Source: JBDSEG01 sp039920165
GTDB lineage: Bacteria > Pseudomonadota > Gammaproteobacteria > Burkholderiales > Burkholderiaceae_C
Direction of reading: 5' to 3'
DNA length: 32,705 bases
Assembly: GCA_039920165.1 (NCBI GenBank)
Contig: JBDSEG010000277.1
Location: 1-32,705 of the forward strand
The position numbers were made by a program, and so were the translations under genes. Position 1 is the stretch's first letter. Every line of letters begins with the position of its first letter. Shown piece by piece: positions 1-7,832 of this stretch. The notes under the pieces are model-generated. The model saw nothing but the letters and a program-made list of their open reading frames with translations, was not told the origin of the DNA and made no database searches.

Positions 1-43
1 CGCCGCGGCGCGACGGTACGGTCTGCAGCTGGATCGGTGCCAT
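1..43 (-). CDS. N-terminus of a probable BPSS1780-type membrane protein (cut by window edge)
   Basis: An ATG on the minus strand at 43-41 opens a frame that runs off the window and reads MAPIQLQTVPSRRG. It begins 6 nt after the thrB stop, so it is probably co-transcribed with thrB. A start of the form 'LQxVPxRRG' is typical of the BPSS1780-family membrane proteins that often follow thrB in betaproteobacteria. Only 14 residues are visible, so the family name is inference from position and a short motif. Confidence 0.4.
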   Translation of the reverse strand, partial: MAPIQLQTVPSRRG

Positions 44-49
44 GGCGAT

Positions 50-1030
50 TCAGGCGTGGGTGGCCGCGACCGGTGCGACCGGCGGATGCCAGGGCGTGGC
101 CAACCGCGCGCGCAGCACGCGTTCGAAGTGATCGGGGTCGCGTGCCTTCAGCACATGGGCATCTCGCGGCACGTGCAGGTCCCACAGGCGCGAAACCCAG
201 AAGCGCAGCGCCGCTGCACGCAGCATGGCGGGCAGCAGGCGCATCTCGGCACCGTCGAGCGGCCGCACCCTCTGGTACGCGGCCACCAGCGCCGTGGCGC
301 GCGACTCCTCGAGCCGACCCGTGTCGAGATCGATGCACCAGTCGTTGAGGCACACGGCGATGTCGAACAGGAAGGTGTCCACGCCGGCGAAATAGAAGTC
401 CAGCACGCCGGTGAGACGGTCGCCTTCGAACATGGCGTTGTCGCGAAACAGGTCGGCGTGGATGGCGCCGCGCGGCAACGCGGCACACGCCGCGGACTGC
501 GCGAGTTGCTCCTGGAACGCGAGTTCGGTTTCGGCGAGTTCGCGCTGCTCGGCAGCGAGGAACGGCGCGACCACGGGAATCGTATCGCGCCACCACGCCA
601 GGCCGCGCAGGTTCGGCTGACAGTGCGCGAAATCCGCCGTCGCGGCGTGGATGCGCGCCAGCAACTCGCCCACGCTGGCGCAATGGCCGGCGTCCGGGGC
701 GAGGTGGTGGGTACCGCCGAGCCGGTCCACCACGGCTGCCGGCTTGCCGGCCAGTCGATGCAGGATGCCACCTTGCGCATCCGCGTGCGGACCCGGCACG
801 GGAAGGCCGCGTTCGGCCAGGTGGCGCATCAGTTCGAGGTAGAACGGCAGCTGCTCGGACGTCAGCCGTTCGAACAGTGTGAGGACGTAGCGCCCGCGCG
901 TGGTGTCGACGAAGTAGTTGGTGTTCTCGATGCCGCCTTCGCAAGGCGCGAGCCCGGTGAGGTCGCCGATGCCCAGACCCTGCACGAGGCCGGCTGCCTC
1001 GCCGAACGAGACTTCGGTGAAAACCGCCAT
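50..1030 (-). CDS. thrB: Homoserine kinase (ThrB, aminoglycoside-phosphotransferase-fold type)
   Basis: This 326-residue protein would phosphorylate L-homoserine to O-phosphohomoserine in the cytoplasm, the step before threonine synthase. It belongs to the APH/choline-kinase-fold homoserine kinases used by pseudomonads and betaproteobacteria, not the GHMP-type ThrB of E. coli. Visible landmarks are the nucleotide-binding N-lobe (GIENTNYFV, about residues 33-41), the catalytic loop HADLFRDN (191-198) and the metal-binding aspartate in GVLDFYFAG (D211). The length matches the family. The ATG start lies 4 nt after the stop of the DUF2782 gene, so the two genes form an operon that continues into the gene at the window's left edge. 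Other APH-fold kinases are possible, but the sequence pattern and the DUF2782/polA neighbourhood make ThrB the clear choice. Confidence 0.93.
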   Translation of the reverse strand: MAVFTEVSFGEAAGLVQGLGIGDLTGLAPCEGGIENTNYFVDTTRGRYVLTLFERLTSEQLPFYLELMRHLAERGLPVPGPHADAQGGILHRLAGKPAAVVDRLGGTHHLAPDAGHCASVGELLARIHAATADFAHCQPNLRGLAWWRDTIPVVAPFLAAEQRELAETELAFQEQLAQSAACAALPRGAIHADLFRDNAMFEGDRLTGVLDFYFAGVDTFLFDIAVCLNDWCIDLDTGRLEESRATALVAAYQRVRPLDGAEMRLLPAMLRAAALRFWVSRLWDLHVPRDAHVLKARDPDHFERVLRARLATPWHPPVAPVAATHA

Positions 1031-1034
1031 CGCG

Positions 1035-1349
1035 TCAGAAACTGAAGACGTTCCAGACCCGCTTGCCGGCAGCTCCGCGTGTCGAGCTCGCTCCCTCGGA
1101 AAGGTCGCGCGAACCGTCGCCGGTGATGATTTCGTAGCTGCTGCGCGGGCCGCGCTTGGGAGAGACGACGATGCGCTGCGTCTGGCCGCGCACCCGCAAT
1201 TCCTCGATCTTCGCGCCCTCGTCCTCGATCATGCCGGCACGCACTTCAGGCTCGGCCGAGCCGCTGACCGGCGCCGGCTGGGCCCGAAGTTCGAGCGCCG
1301 CGCAGGCGAGGAGCAGGAGCAGGGCGGGCCGAGTCATGGCGTGAGTCAT
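1035..1349 (-). CDS. DUF2782 family secreted protein
   Basis: A small protein of 104 residues (100 if the second ATG at 1337 is used) with an N-terminal signal-peptide-like stretch (LLLLLACAALELRAQ) and a compact basic domain. The pattern IEELRVRGQTQRIVV...YEI...G is characteristic of DUF2782. Its function is unknown. Members are usually found between polA and thrB, as here: polA is divergent across a 57-nt gap and thrB begins 4 nt downstream. It is predicted to be exported to the periplasm. The ATG at 1337 (MTRPALLLLL) gives a more typical signal peptide than the upstream ATG, so the true start is uncertain. Confidence 0.8.
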   Translation of the reverse strand: MTHAMTRPALLLLLACAALELRAQPAPVSGSAEPEVRAGMIEDEGAKIEELRVRGQTQRIVVSPKRGPRSSYEIITGDGSRDLSEGASSTRGAAGKRVWNVFSF

Positions 1350-1406
1350 GCCGGCATTTTAGGCGGCACCCCCGGCTGTGGACGCCGGCGTGGAGACAAT
1401 GTGCGG

Positions 1407-4163
1407 ATGAACTCCGAATCGAATGTGCTGCTGCTTGTCGACGGCTCGAGCTACCTCTACCGCGCCTACCACGCGCTGCCCGATCTGCGCGGTCCCTCAG
1501 GCGTGCCCACCGGCGCCATCCACGGCATGGTGGCAATGCTGCGACGAGCCTTGCTCGACGTGAAGCCGCGGCACGCGGTGTGCGTATTCGACGCCAAGGG
1601 CAAGACCTTCCGCGACGACCTGTACGCCAACTACAAGGCGACGCGTTCGACCATGCCCGAGCCGCTCGTGCAGCAGATCGAGCCCATCCACGAGGTCGTG
1701 CGCCTGCTCGGATGGCCAGTGCTGACGGTGCCCGGCATCGAGGCCGACGATGCGATCGGAACTCTGGCGCGGGTGGCAGCGCAGGCGGGCCACGAGGTGG
1801 TCATCTCGACCGGCGACAAGGATCTGGCGCAGCTCGTCAACCCGCAGGTCACGCTGATCAACACCATGAGCGGCGAGCGCCTCGACGAGGCGGCCGTGCT
1901 GGCCAAGTTCGGCGTCCCGCCGAGCCGAATCGTCGACTACTTGACGCTCGTCGGCGATGCCGTCGACAACGTCCCGGGCGTCGACAAAGTTGGCCCGAAA
2001 ACGGCCGCCAAATGGATCGCCGAGTACGGCTCGCTCGACGCCGTGATGGCCTCGGCGCATGGTTTCAAGGGCGCGGTCGGCGAGAACCTGCGCCAGGCGC
2101 TCGACTGGCTGCCGCTCGGCCGGCGACTCGTCACCGTGGTCACCGATTGCGAACTCGCCGAGCACGTGGCCGGCTGGCCGTCGCTCGATGCACTCGCGCT
2201 GATGGAGCCGGACAGCGCCGGGTTGCTCGAATTCTTCGAACGCTACGGCTTCAAGAGCTGGCGCCGCGAGATCGAGGAAAGCGTCAGCACGCCGGGCGAT
2301 GCCGCGCTCGCGCCGCCGCCGGCCGACGGCGCCGCCCAAGCCGCCTCGGCACTGGTCGAAGCCCGCTACGAATGCGTGGTCGACGAAGCGGCGCTGGAGC
2401 GCTGGGCGTCGAGGATCGAGGCGGCGGGCTTGACCGCGATCGATACCGAAACCGATTCGCTCGACCCGATGCGCGCGCGCCTGGTCGGAATTTCGCTCGC
2501 GGTCGAGGTGGGCGAGGCGGCGTATATCCCGATCCGCCACAGCTATCCCGGCGCGCCCGACCAGCTTTCGATCGAGACCGTGCTGGCGCGCCTCAAGCCC
2601 TGGCTCGAGAACCCGGAGGCCGCCAAGGTTGGCCAGAACACCAAGTACGACAGCCACGTGCTCGCGAACGCCGGAATCCCGATCCGCGGCTATCTGCACG
2701 ACACGCTGCTGCAAAGCTATGTGCTGGAGGCGCACCGCCCGCACAGCCTGGAAAGCCTGGCGCAGCGCCACCTGAACCGCAGCGGCGCGAGCTACGAGAG
2801 CCTGTGCGGCAAGGGCGCGAACCAGATCCCGTTCGACCAGGTCGATATCGAGCGCGCCGGCCACTACTCGTGCGAGGACAGCGAGTTGACGCTGCACGTG
2901 CACCAGGTGTTGTGGCCGCAGATCGAGGCCCAGGCCGGGCTGCTCGATGTCTATCGCCGCATCGAGATGCCGGCGGCCGAGATCCTGGCGCGCATCGAGC
3001 GCACCGGCGTGCTGATCGACAGCGCCTTGCTGGCGCGCCAGAGCCACGAGCTGGCCGAGCGCATGGTGATCCTCGAGCGCGAGGCGCACGAGCTGGCGGG
3101 CCAGCCCTTCAACCTCGGCAGCCCGAAGCAGATCGGAGAAATCCTGTTCGGCAAGCTCGGCCTGCCGGCGCGCCGCAAGACGGCGAGCGGCGCGCCGAGC
3201 ACCGACGAGGATGTGCTGTCGGAACTCGCGGCCGACTACCCGCTGCCAGCCAAGCTGCTCGAGCACCGCGGCCTGTCGAAGCTGAAGGGCACCTACACCG
3301 ACAAGCTGCCGCTGATGGTCAACCCGACGACCGGGCGCGTCCACACCAACTACGCGCAGGCGGTAGCTGTGACCGGGCGGCTGTCGAGCAACGACCCGAA
3401 CCTGCAGAACATCCCGATCCGCACGGCGGAAGGGCGTCGGGTGCGCGAGGCCTTCATCGCGCCGCCGGGCAATGTCATCCTGAGTGCAGACTACTCGCAG
3501 ATCGAGCTGCGCATCATGGCCCACCTGTCGGGCGATGCCGGGTTGCTGCACGCCTTCTCCGAGGGCATCGACGTCCACCGCGCGACCGCCAGCGAGGTCT
3601 TCGGCGTGCCGGTGGCCGAGGTCGCATCCGAGCAGCGGCGCTACGCCAAGGTGATCAATTTCGGCCTCATCTACGGCATGAGCGCATTCGGCCTCGCCGC
3701 CAACCTCGGCATCGAGCGCGGCGCCGCGGCCTCGTATATCGAGCGCTATTTCGCGCGCTATCCCGGCGTCAAGCGCTACATGGACGAGACCAAGGCGTCG
3801 GCACGCGACAAGGGCTATGTCGAGACCCTGTTCGGCCGGCGCATCGTGCTGCAGGACATCAACGGCGGCAGCGGCCCGCGCAAGGCCGCGGCCGAGCGCC
3901 AGGCGATCAACGCGCCGATGCAGGGCACCGCGGCCGACCTCATCAAGCTCGCGATGATCGAGGTGCAGCGTGCGATCGACCGCGAGCAGCGTGCGACGCG
4001 GATGATCATGCAGGTGCACGACGAACTGGTGTTCGAGGTGCCGGTCGCCGAGCTGGAATGGGCCCGCACCGAAGTGCCGCGCATCATGGCGTCGGTCGCC
4101 GAACTGAAAGTGCCGTTGCTCGCCGAAGTCGGAGTCGGGCCAAACTGGGACGAGGCGCATTGA
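1407..4163 (+). CDS. polA: DNA polymerase I
   Basis: A 918-residue, full-length PolA with all three domains. It removes RNA primers and fills gaps in lagging-strand synthesis and excision repair. The N-terminal 5'-3' exonuclease (about 1-290) has the acidic and helix-hairpin-helix segments (GIEADDAIGTL; DNVPGVDKVGPKTAAKW). The 3'-5' exonuclease (about 330-520) keeps the DxE motif (AIDTETDSLDP, about 345-355), so proofreading should be active. The polymerase domain shows motif A (SADYSQIELR, about 693-702), motif B (RRYAKVINFGLIYG, about 742-755) and motif C (QVHDELVFE, about 868-876). I chose the ATG at 1407 because MNSESNVLLLVDGSSYLYRA matches PolA N-termini. The frame is open further upstream, but that part overlaps the divergent DUF2782 gene and resembles no protein. 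Confidence 0.98.
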   Translation: MNSESNVLLLVDGSSYLYRAYHALPDLRGPSGVPTGAIHGMVAMLRRALLDVKPRHAVCVFDAKGKTFRDDLYANYKATRSTMPEPLVQQIEPIHEVVRLLGWPVLTVPGIEADDAIGTLARVAAQAGHEVVISTGDKDLAQLVNPQVTLINTMSGERLDEAAVLAKFGVPPSRIVDYLTLVGDAVDNVPGVDKVGPKTAAKWIAEYGSLDAVMASAHGFKGAVGENLRQALDWLPLGRRLVTVVTDCELAEHVAGWPSLDALALMEPDSAGLLEFFERYGFKSWRREIEESVSTPGDAALAPPPADGAAQAASALVEARYECVVDEAALERWASRIEAAGLTAIDTETDSLDPMRARLVGISLAVEVGEAAYIPIRHSYPGAPDQLSIETVLARLKPWLENPEAAKVGQNTKYDSHVLANAGIPIRGYLHDTLLQSYVLEAHRPHSLESLAQRHLNRSGASYESLCGKGANQIPFDQVDIERAGHYSCEDSELTLHVHQVLWPQIEAQAGLLDVYRRIEMPAAEILARIERTGVLIDSALLARQSHELAERMVILEREAHELAGQPFNLGSPKQIGEILFGKLGLPARRKTASGAPSTDEDVLSELAADYPLPAKLLEHRGLSKLKGTYTDKLPLMVNPTTGRVHTNYAQAVAVTGRLSSNDPNLQNIPIRTAEGRRVREAFIAPPGNVILSADYSQIELRIMAHLSGDAGLLHAFSEGIDVHRATASEVFGVPVAEVASEQRRYAKVINFGLIYGMSAFGLAANLGIERGAAASYIERYFARYPGVKRYMDETKASARDKGYVETLFGRRIVLQDINGGSGPRKAAAERQAINAPMQGTAADLIKLAMIEVQRAIDREQRATRMIMQVHDELVFEVPVAELEWARTEVPRIMASVAELKVPLLAEVGVGPNWDEAH

Positions 4164-4175
4164 TTTTTCATCGAG

Positions 4176-4204
4176 CTAGCTGGCTAGATAGATAGCTGTC
4201 TAGA
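4176..4204 (+). promoter_or_regulatory. Candidate operator of the vapBC-type locus
   Basis: Two direct copies of TAGCTGNCTAGA lie 16 bp apart (4177-4188 and 4193-4204). The first copy contains a perfect inverted repeat CTAGC-TG-GCTAG (4176-4187). The AT-rich block stands out in very GC-rich DNA. It lies 30 nt upstream of the antitoxin start, where VapB/Phd proteins normally bind to autorepress. A weak -35-like TTGATT is at 4160-4165. Protein binding is inferred. Confidence 0.5.
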
Positions 4205-4234
4205 ATCGGATTTCAATGATCCTTCGGAGGCCGC

Positions 4235-4477
4235 ATGAGCGAGGTCGCATTGTTCGATGCCAAGAACCGCTTGTCGGAGCTGATCGACCGTGTCCAGGCG
4301 GGCGAGGAATTCATCATCACGCGCCGCGGTAAGGTGGTCGCCCGCCTGGCGGCGCCGACGTCCGGCGACGCCGCGCAGGCCGGCCACGATGCCGTCGCCG
4401 GGCTGCGCGCGAGCCGTGCGGGCGTGAGCCTCGGGCGCCTGAAGAGCCGCGACCTGATCGCCGAAGGCCGGCGCTGA
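4235..4477 (+). CDS. Type II antitoxin, Phd/VapB (prevent-host-death) family
   Basis: This 80-residue protein has the Phd/YefM N-terminal DNA-binding fold. The segment EVALFDAKNRLSELIDRVQAGEEF with ITRRGKVVARLAA (about residues 3-47) is the family signature. The C-terminal tail (about 50-80) is the part expected to wrap around the toxin. A Shine-Dalgarno sequence (GGAGG) lies 5-6 nt upstream of the ATG. The PIN-domain toxin gene starts 24 nt downstream, so the two form a bicistronic toxin-antitoxin module. The upstream repeat at 4176-4204 is the likely autoregulatory site. Calling it VapB rests on the partner being a PIN protein; by fold it is Phd-like. Confidence 0.88.
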   Translation: MSEVALFDAKNRLSELIDRVQAGEEFIITRRGKVVARLAAPTSGDAAQAGHDAVAGLRASRAGVSLGRLKSRDLIAEGRR

Positions 4478-4501
4478 TGTACGCACAGACAGCCTGACAC
4501 C

Positions 4502-4936
4502 ATGCCGGCCTTCGTCGTCGATGCATCGGTCAGCGCCGCCTGGTTCCTGCCCGACGAGGCGACGCCTTTCACCGAGGCCGCGTTGCAGGCCACCGCGACG
4601 AACGAGGTCTGGGTGCCGGCACTGTGGTTGCTCGAAATGGGCAACCTGCTGCTGGGCGCCCAGCGCCGCAAGCGCATCGCCGATCCGAAGCGGCGCGAAC
4701 TCGTCGCCGCCGCCACCGCGCTGCGCCTGCGCGTCGATCGCGAGCCCGTCTCGATGGTCGACCTCGACGAGCTGGCGGCGCACTTCGGTCTCAGCGCCTA
4801 CGACGCAGCCTATCTCGAACTGGCGCTTCGGCGCGGCTTGCCGCTGGCGACGCTCGACGCCGCGCTGCTGGCTGCGCTGCCCGAAGCCGGAATCGCGCCG
4901 GCAATTCTCGATACCGCTCATCCCGACATCGGCTGA
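4502..4936 (+). CDS. vapC: PIN-domain ribonuclease toxin, VapC family
   Basis: This 144-residue protein spans a single PIN domain. The acidic catalytic set is visible: D7 (VVDASVSAAW), E45 (WLLEMGN), D101 (LSAYDAAYLELA) and D119 (LATLDAALLAA). All four are present, so the nuclease should be active unless bound by the antitoxin. VapC toxins are Mg2+-dependent RNases, many of which cut tRNA or rRNA; the target here cannot be read from sequence. No clear Shine-Dalgarno precedes the ATG, which suggests translation coupled to the antitoxin. The module follows polA directly and is followed by the Mrr-type nuclease gene after 19 nt. Confidence 0.9.
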   Translation: MPAFVVDASVSAAWFLPDEATPFTEAALQATATNEVWVPALWLLEMGNLLLGAQRRKRIADPKRRELVAAATALRLRVDREPVSMVDLDELAAHFGLSAYDAAYLELALRRGLPLATLDAALLAALPEAGIAPAILDTAHPDIG

Positions 4937-4955
4937 TCCCCGGAGGCACTGACGC

Positions 4956-5888
4956 ATGGCGCGCCGCTCCAGAACCGGCTTCCTGAACGCTCTGACCGAC
5001 TTGATATCCAGGTTGCCGTGGTGGGTCGGAGTCGGGTTGGCCGCATTCGCATATGCCGTGCTGCACCGCGTGGCCACACAAACCTTCGTGCCGAGCGCGG
5101 CGCCTGGGGAGATCCAGGCGACGGTATTTCGCGGCATGTCTGTCGGGCTGGCCAGCGTCGGCCAGTTTCTGTTGCCGCTGGTCTGCCTGCTGGGTGCCGC
5201 TATTTCGGCTTTCAAGCGCCATCAGCGCTGCCGTCTCCTCGGCGAGGTGACGCACAACGAGGTCGGCCCGGCGTTGGCGCATATGAATTGGCGCGAGTTC
5301 GAGCTGCTGATCTCCGAGGCGTTTCGCACGCAAGGCTATCGGGTCGAGCAGAGCGGGGGTGGCGGTGCGGATGGCGGGGTCGATCTGGTGCTGAGCCGCG
5401 GCGGGGAAATCCACTTGGTTCAGTGCAAGCACTGGCGGGCCTACAAGGTCGGCGTGGACGTGGTCCGCGAGCTCTACGGCGTGATGACCGCCCGCGGGGC
5501 CGCTGCCGGTTTCGTGGTGACATCGGGCAGCTTCACGCCGGCTGCGAGCGAGTTCACGAGCGGCCGCAATCTGACCTTGATCGACGGCTCGCGCCTGGGC
5601 GCGATGATCAAGAAAGCACAAGCTTCGCAGGCAGCGCCGAAGCAGTCCGCACCATCGATCAGCCCGGCCGTCCCGCCGCGTCGCCCATCAGAACCGCCGA
5701 CGCGGAGCGTACCTATCTCGGCCACGCCGACGCCGGTTGCTTCACCGAAACAGGCCGCCGCGCCGCTGTGTCCTCGCTGCGGCTCGTCGATGGTCGGCCG
5801 CACCGCGAGGCGCGGCGCCAGTGCCGGAGCCGGCTTCTGGGGTTGCAGCGGCTACCCCGCGTGCCGAGGTACGCGACCCATCGATTGA
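4956..5888 (+). CDS. Membrane-anchored Mrr-type restriction endonuclease-like protein with C-terminal zinc ribbon
   Basis: A 310-residue protein with three visible parts. Two hydrophobic segments (about 22-40 and 62-86) form an N-terminal membrane anchor. An Mrr_cat-like PD-(D/E)xK nuclease domain (about 110-215) carries D143 in GGADGGVDL and the Q156-x-K158 pair in LVQCKHW. After a proline/serine-rich linker (about 225-268), a topoisomerase-type zinc ribbon has C272, C275, C297 and C303. All expected catalytic and zinc residues are present. Mrr-family enzymes cut modified DNA, but several membrane-linked relatives have no known role. It follows the TA module after 19 nt and may be co-transcribed. 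Its stop lies 7 nt from the converging scpA stop. Confidence 0.8.
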   Translation: MARRSRTGFLNALTDLISRLPWWVGVGLAAFAYAVLHRVATQTFVPSAAPGEIQATVFRGMSVGLASVGQFLLPLVCLLGAAISAFKRHQRCRLLGEVTHNEVGPALAHMNWREFELLISEAFRTQGYRVEQSGGGGADGGVDLVLSRGGEIHLVQCKHWRAYKVGVDVVRELYGVMTARGAAAGFVVTSGSFTPAASEFTSGRNLTLIDGSRLGAMIKKAQASQAAPKQSAPSISPAVPPRRPSEPPTRSVPISATPTPVASPKQAAAPLCPRCGSSMVGRTARRGASAGAGFWGCSGYPACRGTRPID

Positions 5889-5895
5889 GGCGTCG

Positions 5896-6750
5896 TTATT
5901 CGAGCGGCGAATACGCCAGCCTCACATAGATCGGCGCAAACGCTTCGGCCTGCGTCACTTCCAGCAGACGCTCGCGCGCCAGTTCGAGCAGGGCGATGAA
6001 AGTCACGACCAGCACCTGGGGGTCGTGCACCGCGTCGAACAGGTCTTCGAACATTGCGAAGCGGCGGCCCTGCAGGCGGCGCAGGACGATGCTCATGTGC
6101 TCGCGAACGCTGAGCTGCTCGCGCGTGACGGTGTGGTGCTGGGTCAGGCGGGCGCGTTGCAGCAGGCCGGCCCAGGCGGCGCGCAGATCGTCGGGGGTCA
6201 CCTCCGCAAAGCGCGTTACCAGGGTCTGGTCGACCGCGACCTGTGCCCGCAGAAAATCGCGTCCGACCAGCGGTAGCGCATCGATACGGGCGGCGGCGAG
6301 CTTCATCTGCTCGTATTCGATGAGCCGGCGCACGAGTTCAGCGCGCGGATCTTCGGGCTCTGCGCCGTCGGCCGACTTCTTCGGCGGCAGCAGCATGCGC
6401 GACTTGATCTCGATCAGCATCGCCGCCATCAGCAGATAGTCGCTGGCGAGCTCGAGGTTGCTCTTGCGGATCTGCTCGACATACGCCAGGTACTGGCGCG
6501 TCACGCTCGCGAGCGGGATATCGAGGATGTTGAAATTCTGGCGCCGGATCAGGTACAGCAGCAGATCCAGTGGGCCCTCGAAGGCTTCGAGAAAGACCTC
6601 GAGTGCGTCCGGCGGGATATACAGATCGGTCGGCAGCGCGAAGAGTGGCTCGCCGTACAGGCGGGCCAATGCCACGCCGTCGACGACGCCGGCCGGCCCC
6701 GATCCCTCGCCGCCGGCCAGGCGGTCGCGCGCGAGGGTGTCGGTGGTCAC
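5896..6750 (-). CDS. scpA: Segregation and condensation protein A
   Basis: A 284-residue kleisin subunit that would bridge Smc heads with ScpB in the bacterial condensin complex. The segment FEGPLDLLLYLIRRQNFNI (about 58-76) followed by EIKSRMLLPPK (about 112-123) is diagnostic. The C-terminal winged-helix part (FVTFIALLELARE...EAFAPIYVR) is present. The first 35 residues are a low-complexity lead typical of betaproteobacterial ScpA. The start is GTG at 6750, and DGVALARLYGEPLF downstream matches relatives. No scpB is in the window. The DUF3460 gene lies upstream across a 174-nt hairpin-rich spacer, an arrangement I recognise from other betaproteobacteria. Confidence 0.93.
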   Translation of the reverse strand: MTTDTLARDRLAGGEGSGPAGVVDGVALARLYGEPLFALPTDLYIPPDALEVFLEAFEGPLDLLLYLIRRQNFNILDIPLASVTRQYLAYVEQIRKSNLELASDYLLMAAMLIEIKSRMLLPPKKSADGAEPEDPRAELVRRLIEYEQMKLAAARIDALPLVGRDFLRAQVAVDQTLVTRFAEVTPDDLRAAWAGLLQRARLTQHHTVTREQLSVREHMSIVLRRLQGRRFAMFEDLFDAVHDPQVLVVTFIALLELARERLLEVTQAEAFAPIYVRLAYSPLE

Positions 6751-6924
6751 TGGGGCACCCTTCGGCCTGCGGCCGGACTGGCCCGCGGAGGGACCAGGCG
6801 TGCGCGAGGCAAGGTCCGTTCGCGGGGACGGGCCCTGTCCGGGCGCGCTCCGGCCAAGCGGGAATGAGCGCCTTCGGGCGGCCGGGCGAGGCTCATGGGC
6901 GCGCCGGCCGGCACTTCGGCCGCG
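6751..6924. repeat. Hairpin-rich GC-repeat spacer (Burkholderiales 'MSLARPPEGA'-type)
   Basis: This 174-nt gap between the DUF3460 gene and scpA holds several short inverted repeats. CGCC-TTCG-GGCG (6869-6880) is a hairpin with a TTCG loop, nested in ATGAGC/GCTCAT arms (6864-6869 and 6891-6896). CGGCC-TGC-GGCCG lies at 6763-6775. On the minus strand it reads as a small open frame starting MSLARPPEGAHS, a peptide seen as a spurious product of dispersed intergenic repeats in Burkholderiales genomes. I treat it as repeat DNA, not as a gene. The family assignment is from memory of the peptide pattern. Confidence 0.5.
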
Positions 6925-7128
6925 TCACTTGGCCGCGGTCTGGTACACGTATGGCTGCTGCGGCACGTTCGCCTCGTCGTAGTCAGCAATAGCATCGCGG
7001 TCGAGCGGGCGGTCCCACAGCAGGGCGCGGCCATCGCGCTGTTCCGCCTCGAGCGTGGGTCGGTCGGCCTTGAGCTTGCCGATGAAGGACGTGACGTCCG
7101 AGGTGTAGGGCTTCCAGAACCAGGGCAT
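6925..7128 (-). CDS. DUF3460 family small protein
   Basis: A 67-residue protein beginning MPWFWKPYTSDVTSFI and ending in a DYDEANVPQQPYVYQ tail, both hallmarks of DUF3460. The function is unknown. It is small, soluble-looking and rich in charged and aromatic residues, with no signal peptide. It sits upstream of scpA on the same strand, its usual place in betaproteobacteria. The ATG at 7128 is chosen because the longer frames above it overlap the divergent BamE-like gene and resemble nothing. Confidence 0.85.
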   Translation of the reverse strand: MPWFWKPYTSDVTSFIGKLKADRPTLEAEQRDGRALLWDRPLDRDAIADYDEANVPQQPYVYQTAAK

Positions 7129-7182
7129 GGGGGCGGACCGGGCGAGCGATAGAGTGCGGGCCGGCAGTTTAACGGGGACGGC

Positions 7183-7698
7183 ATGAGGGACGGGGACATG
7201 GCATGGCTGGGAATCGCGGCATTCGCTGCCGCGTTGGTGGCGCTGGTGCTGGGCGGCTGCGATCGCCGGCGCATCGAAGCGCTGGAAGAGGGCGTCGCGA
7301 CCGAGGCCGATGTGCGCAAGCAGTTCGGTGTGCCCGCGGCCGTCTACCGCGAGCCCGACGGATCGACGACGCTTGAATACACGCGCCAGCCCGAGGGCCG
7401 GCAGAACTACATGATCACCATCGGCACCGACGGCCGCATGAGTGCGCTTCGCCAGGTGCTGAAGCCAGTCGATTTCGCGCGCGTGGTTGCTGGCCTGGAC
7501 AAGACGCAGGTGCGCCGCTTGCTCGGCCAGCCCGCCTCGGCGCGTCACTTCGCGCTGAAGCACGAGGAGGTGTGGGACTGGCGTTATGTCGAGGGTAACG
7601 AGAACCGCATTTTCTCGGTCACGTTCGACGCCGCCGGCCGCGTCGTCTCGACCGCGAGCACGCTCGATCTGCAAGGAGTGGTGCCGGGAGGCAAATAG
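7183..7698 (+). CDS. BamE/SmpA-like outer-membrane lipoprotein
   Basis: A 171-residue predicted lipoprotein. The hydrophobic leader (LGIAAFAAALVALVLGGC) ends in a lipobox with LGGC. The mature part holds two BamE-like halves: GVATEADVRKQFGVPAAVY with its beta strands (about 39-90), and GLDKTQVRRLLGQPASARHF...EVWDWRY (about 105-150). Single-domain BamE is about 110 residues, so this is the longer, duplicated form. BamE helps the Bam complex insert outer-membrane proteins; whether this longer paralogue does so is not certain. The ATG at 7198 is an alternative start, and both have a purine-rich stretch upstream. Confidence 0.75.
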   Translation: MRDGDMAWLGIAAFAAALVALVLGGCDRRRIEALEEGVATEADVRKQFGVPAAVYREPDGSTTLEYTRQPEGRQNYMITIGTDGRMSALRQVLKPVDFARVVAGLDKTQVRRLLGQPASARHFALKHEEVWDWRYVEGNENRIFSVTFDAAGRVVSTASTLDLQGVVPGGK

Positions 7699-7832
7699 GG
7701 GGCGTGCGGAAAGATTTGCCGCCCCGCGTCGACCGAGATCGTCAGCGCGCACGCCGCACGTCGATGGCACACTGCCGCAGCCTCGGCGGTCAGCGCGGCG
7801 CAACTTTCGGCTTTCGACAATCGAGGACGGCC

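Noticed and set aside
918..1406. Longer polA with 163 extra N-terminal residues
   Set aside because: The extension overlaps thrB and DUF2782 on the other strand and does not resemble PolA, whose usual N-terminus begins at 1407.
1497..4160. 887-codon open frame antisense to polA
   Set aside because: It lies opposite a fully conserved polA, has a composition dominated by Arg, Ala, Asp and His, and contains no recognisable domain. Long antisense frames are expected in DNA with GC-rich third codon positions.
7699..7725. GGGGCG/CGCCCC stem after the BamE-like gene as a terminator
   Set aside because: The stem is only 6 bp with a 15-nt loop and no T-run follows. In DNA this rich in G and C such pairs are common by chance.
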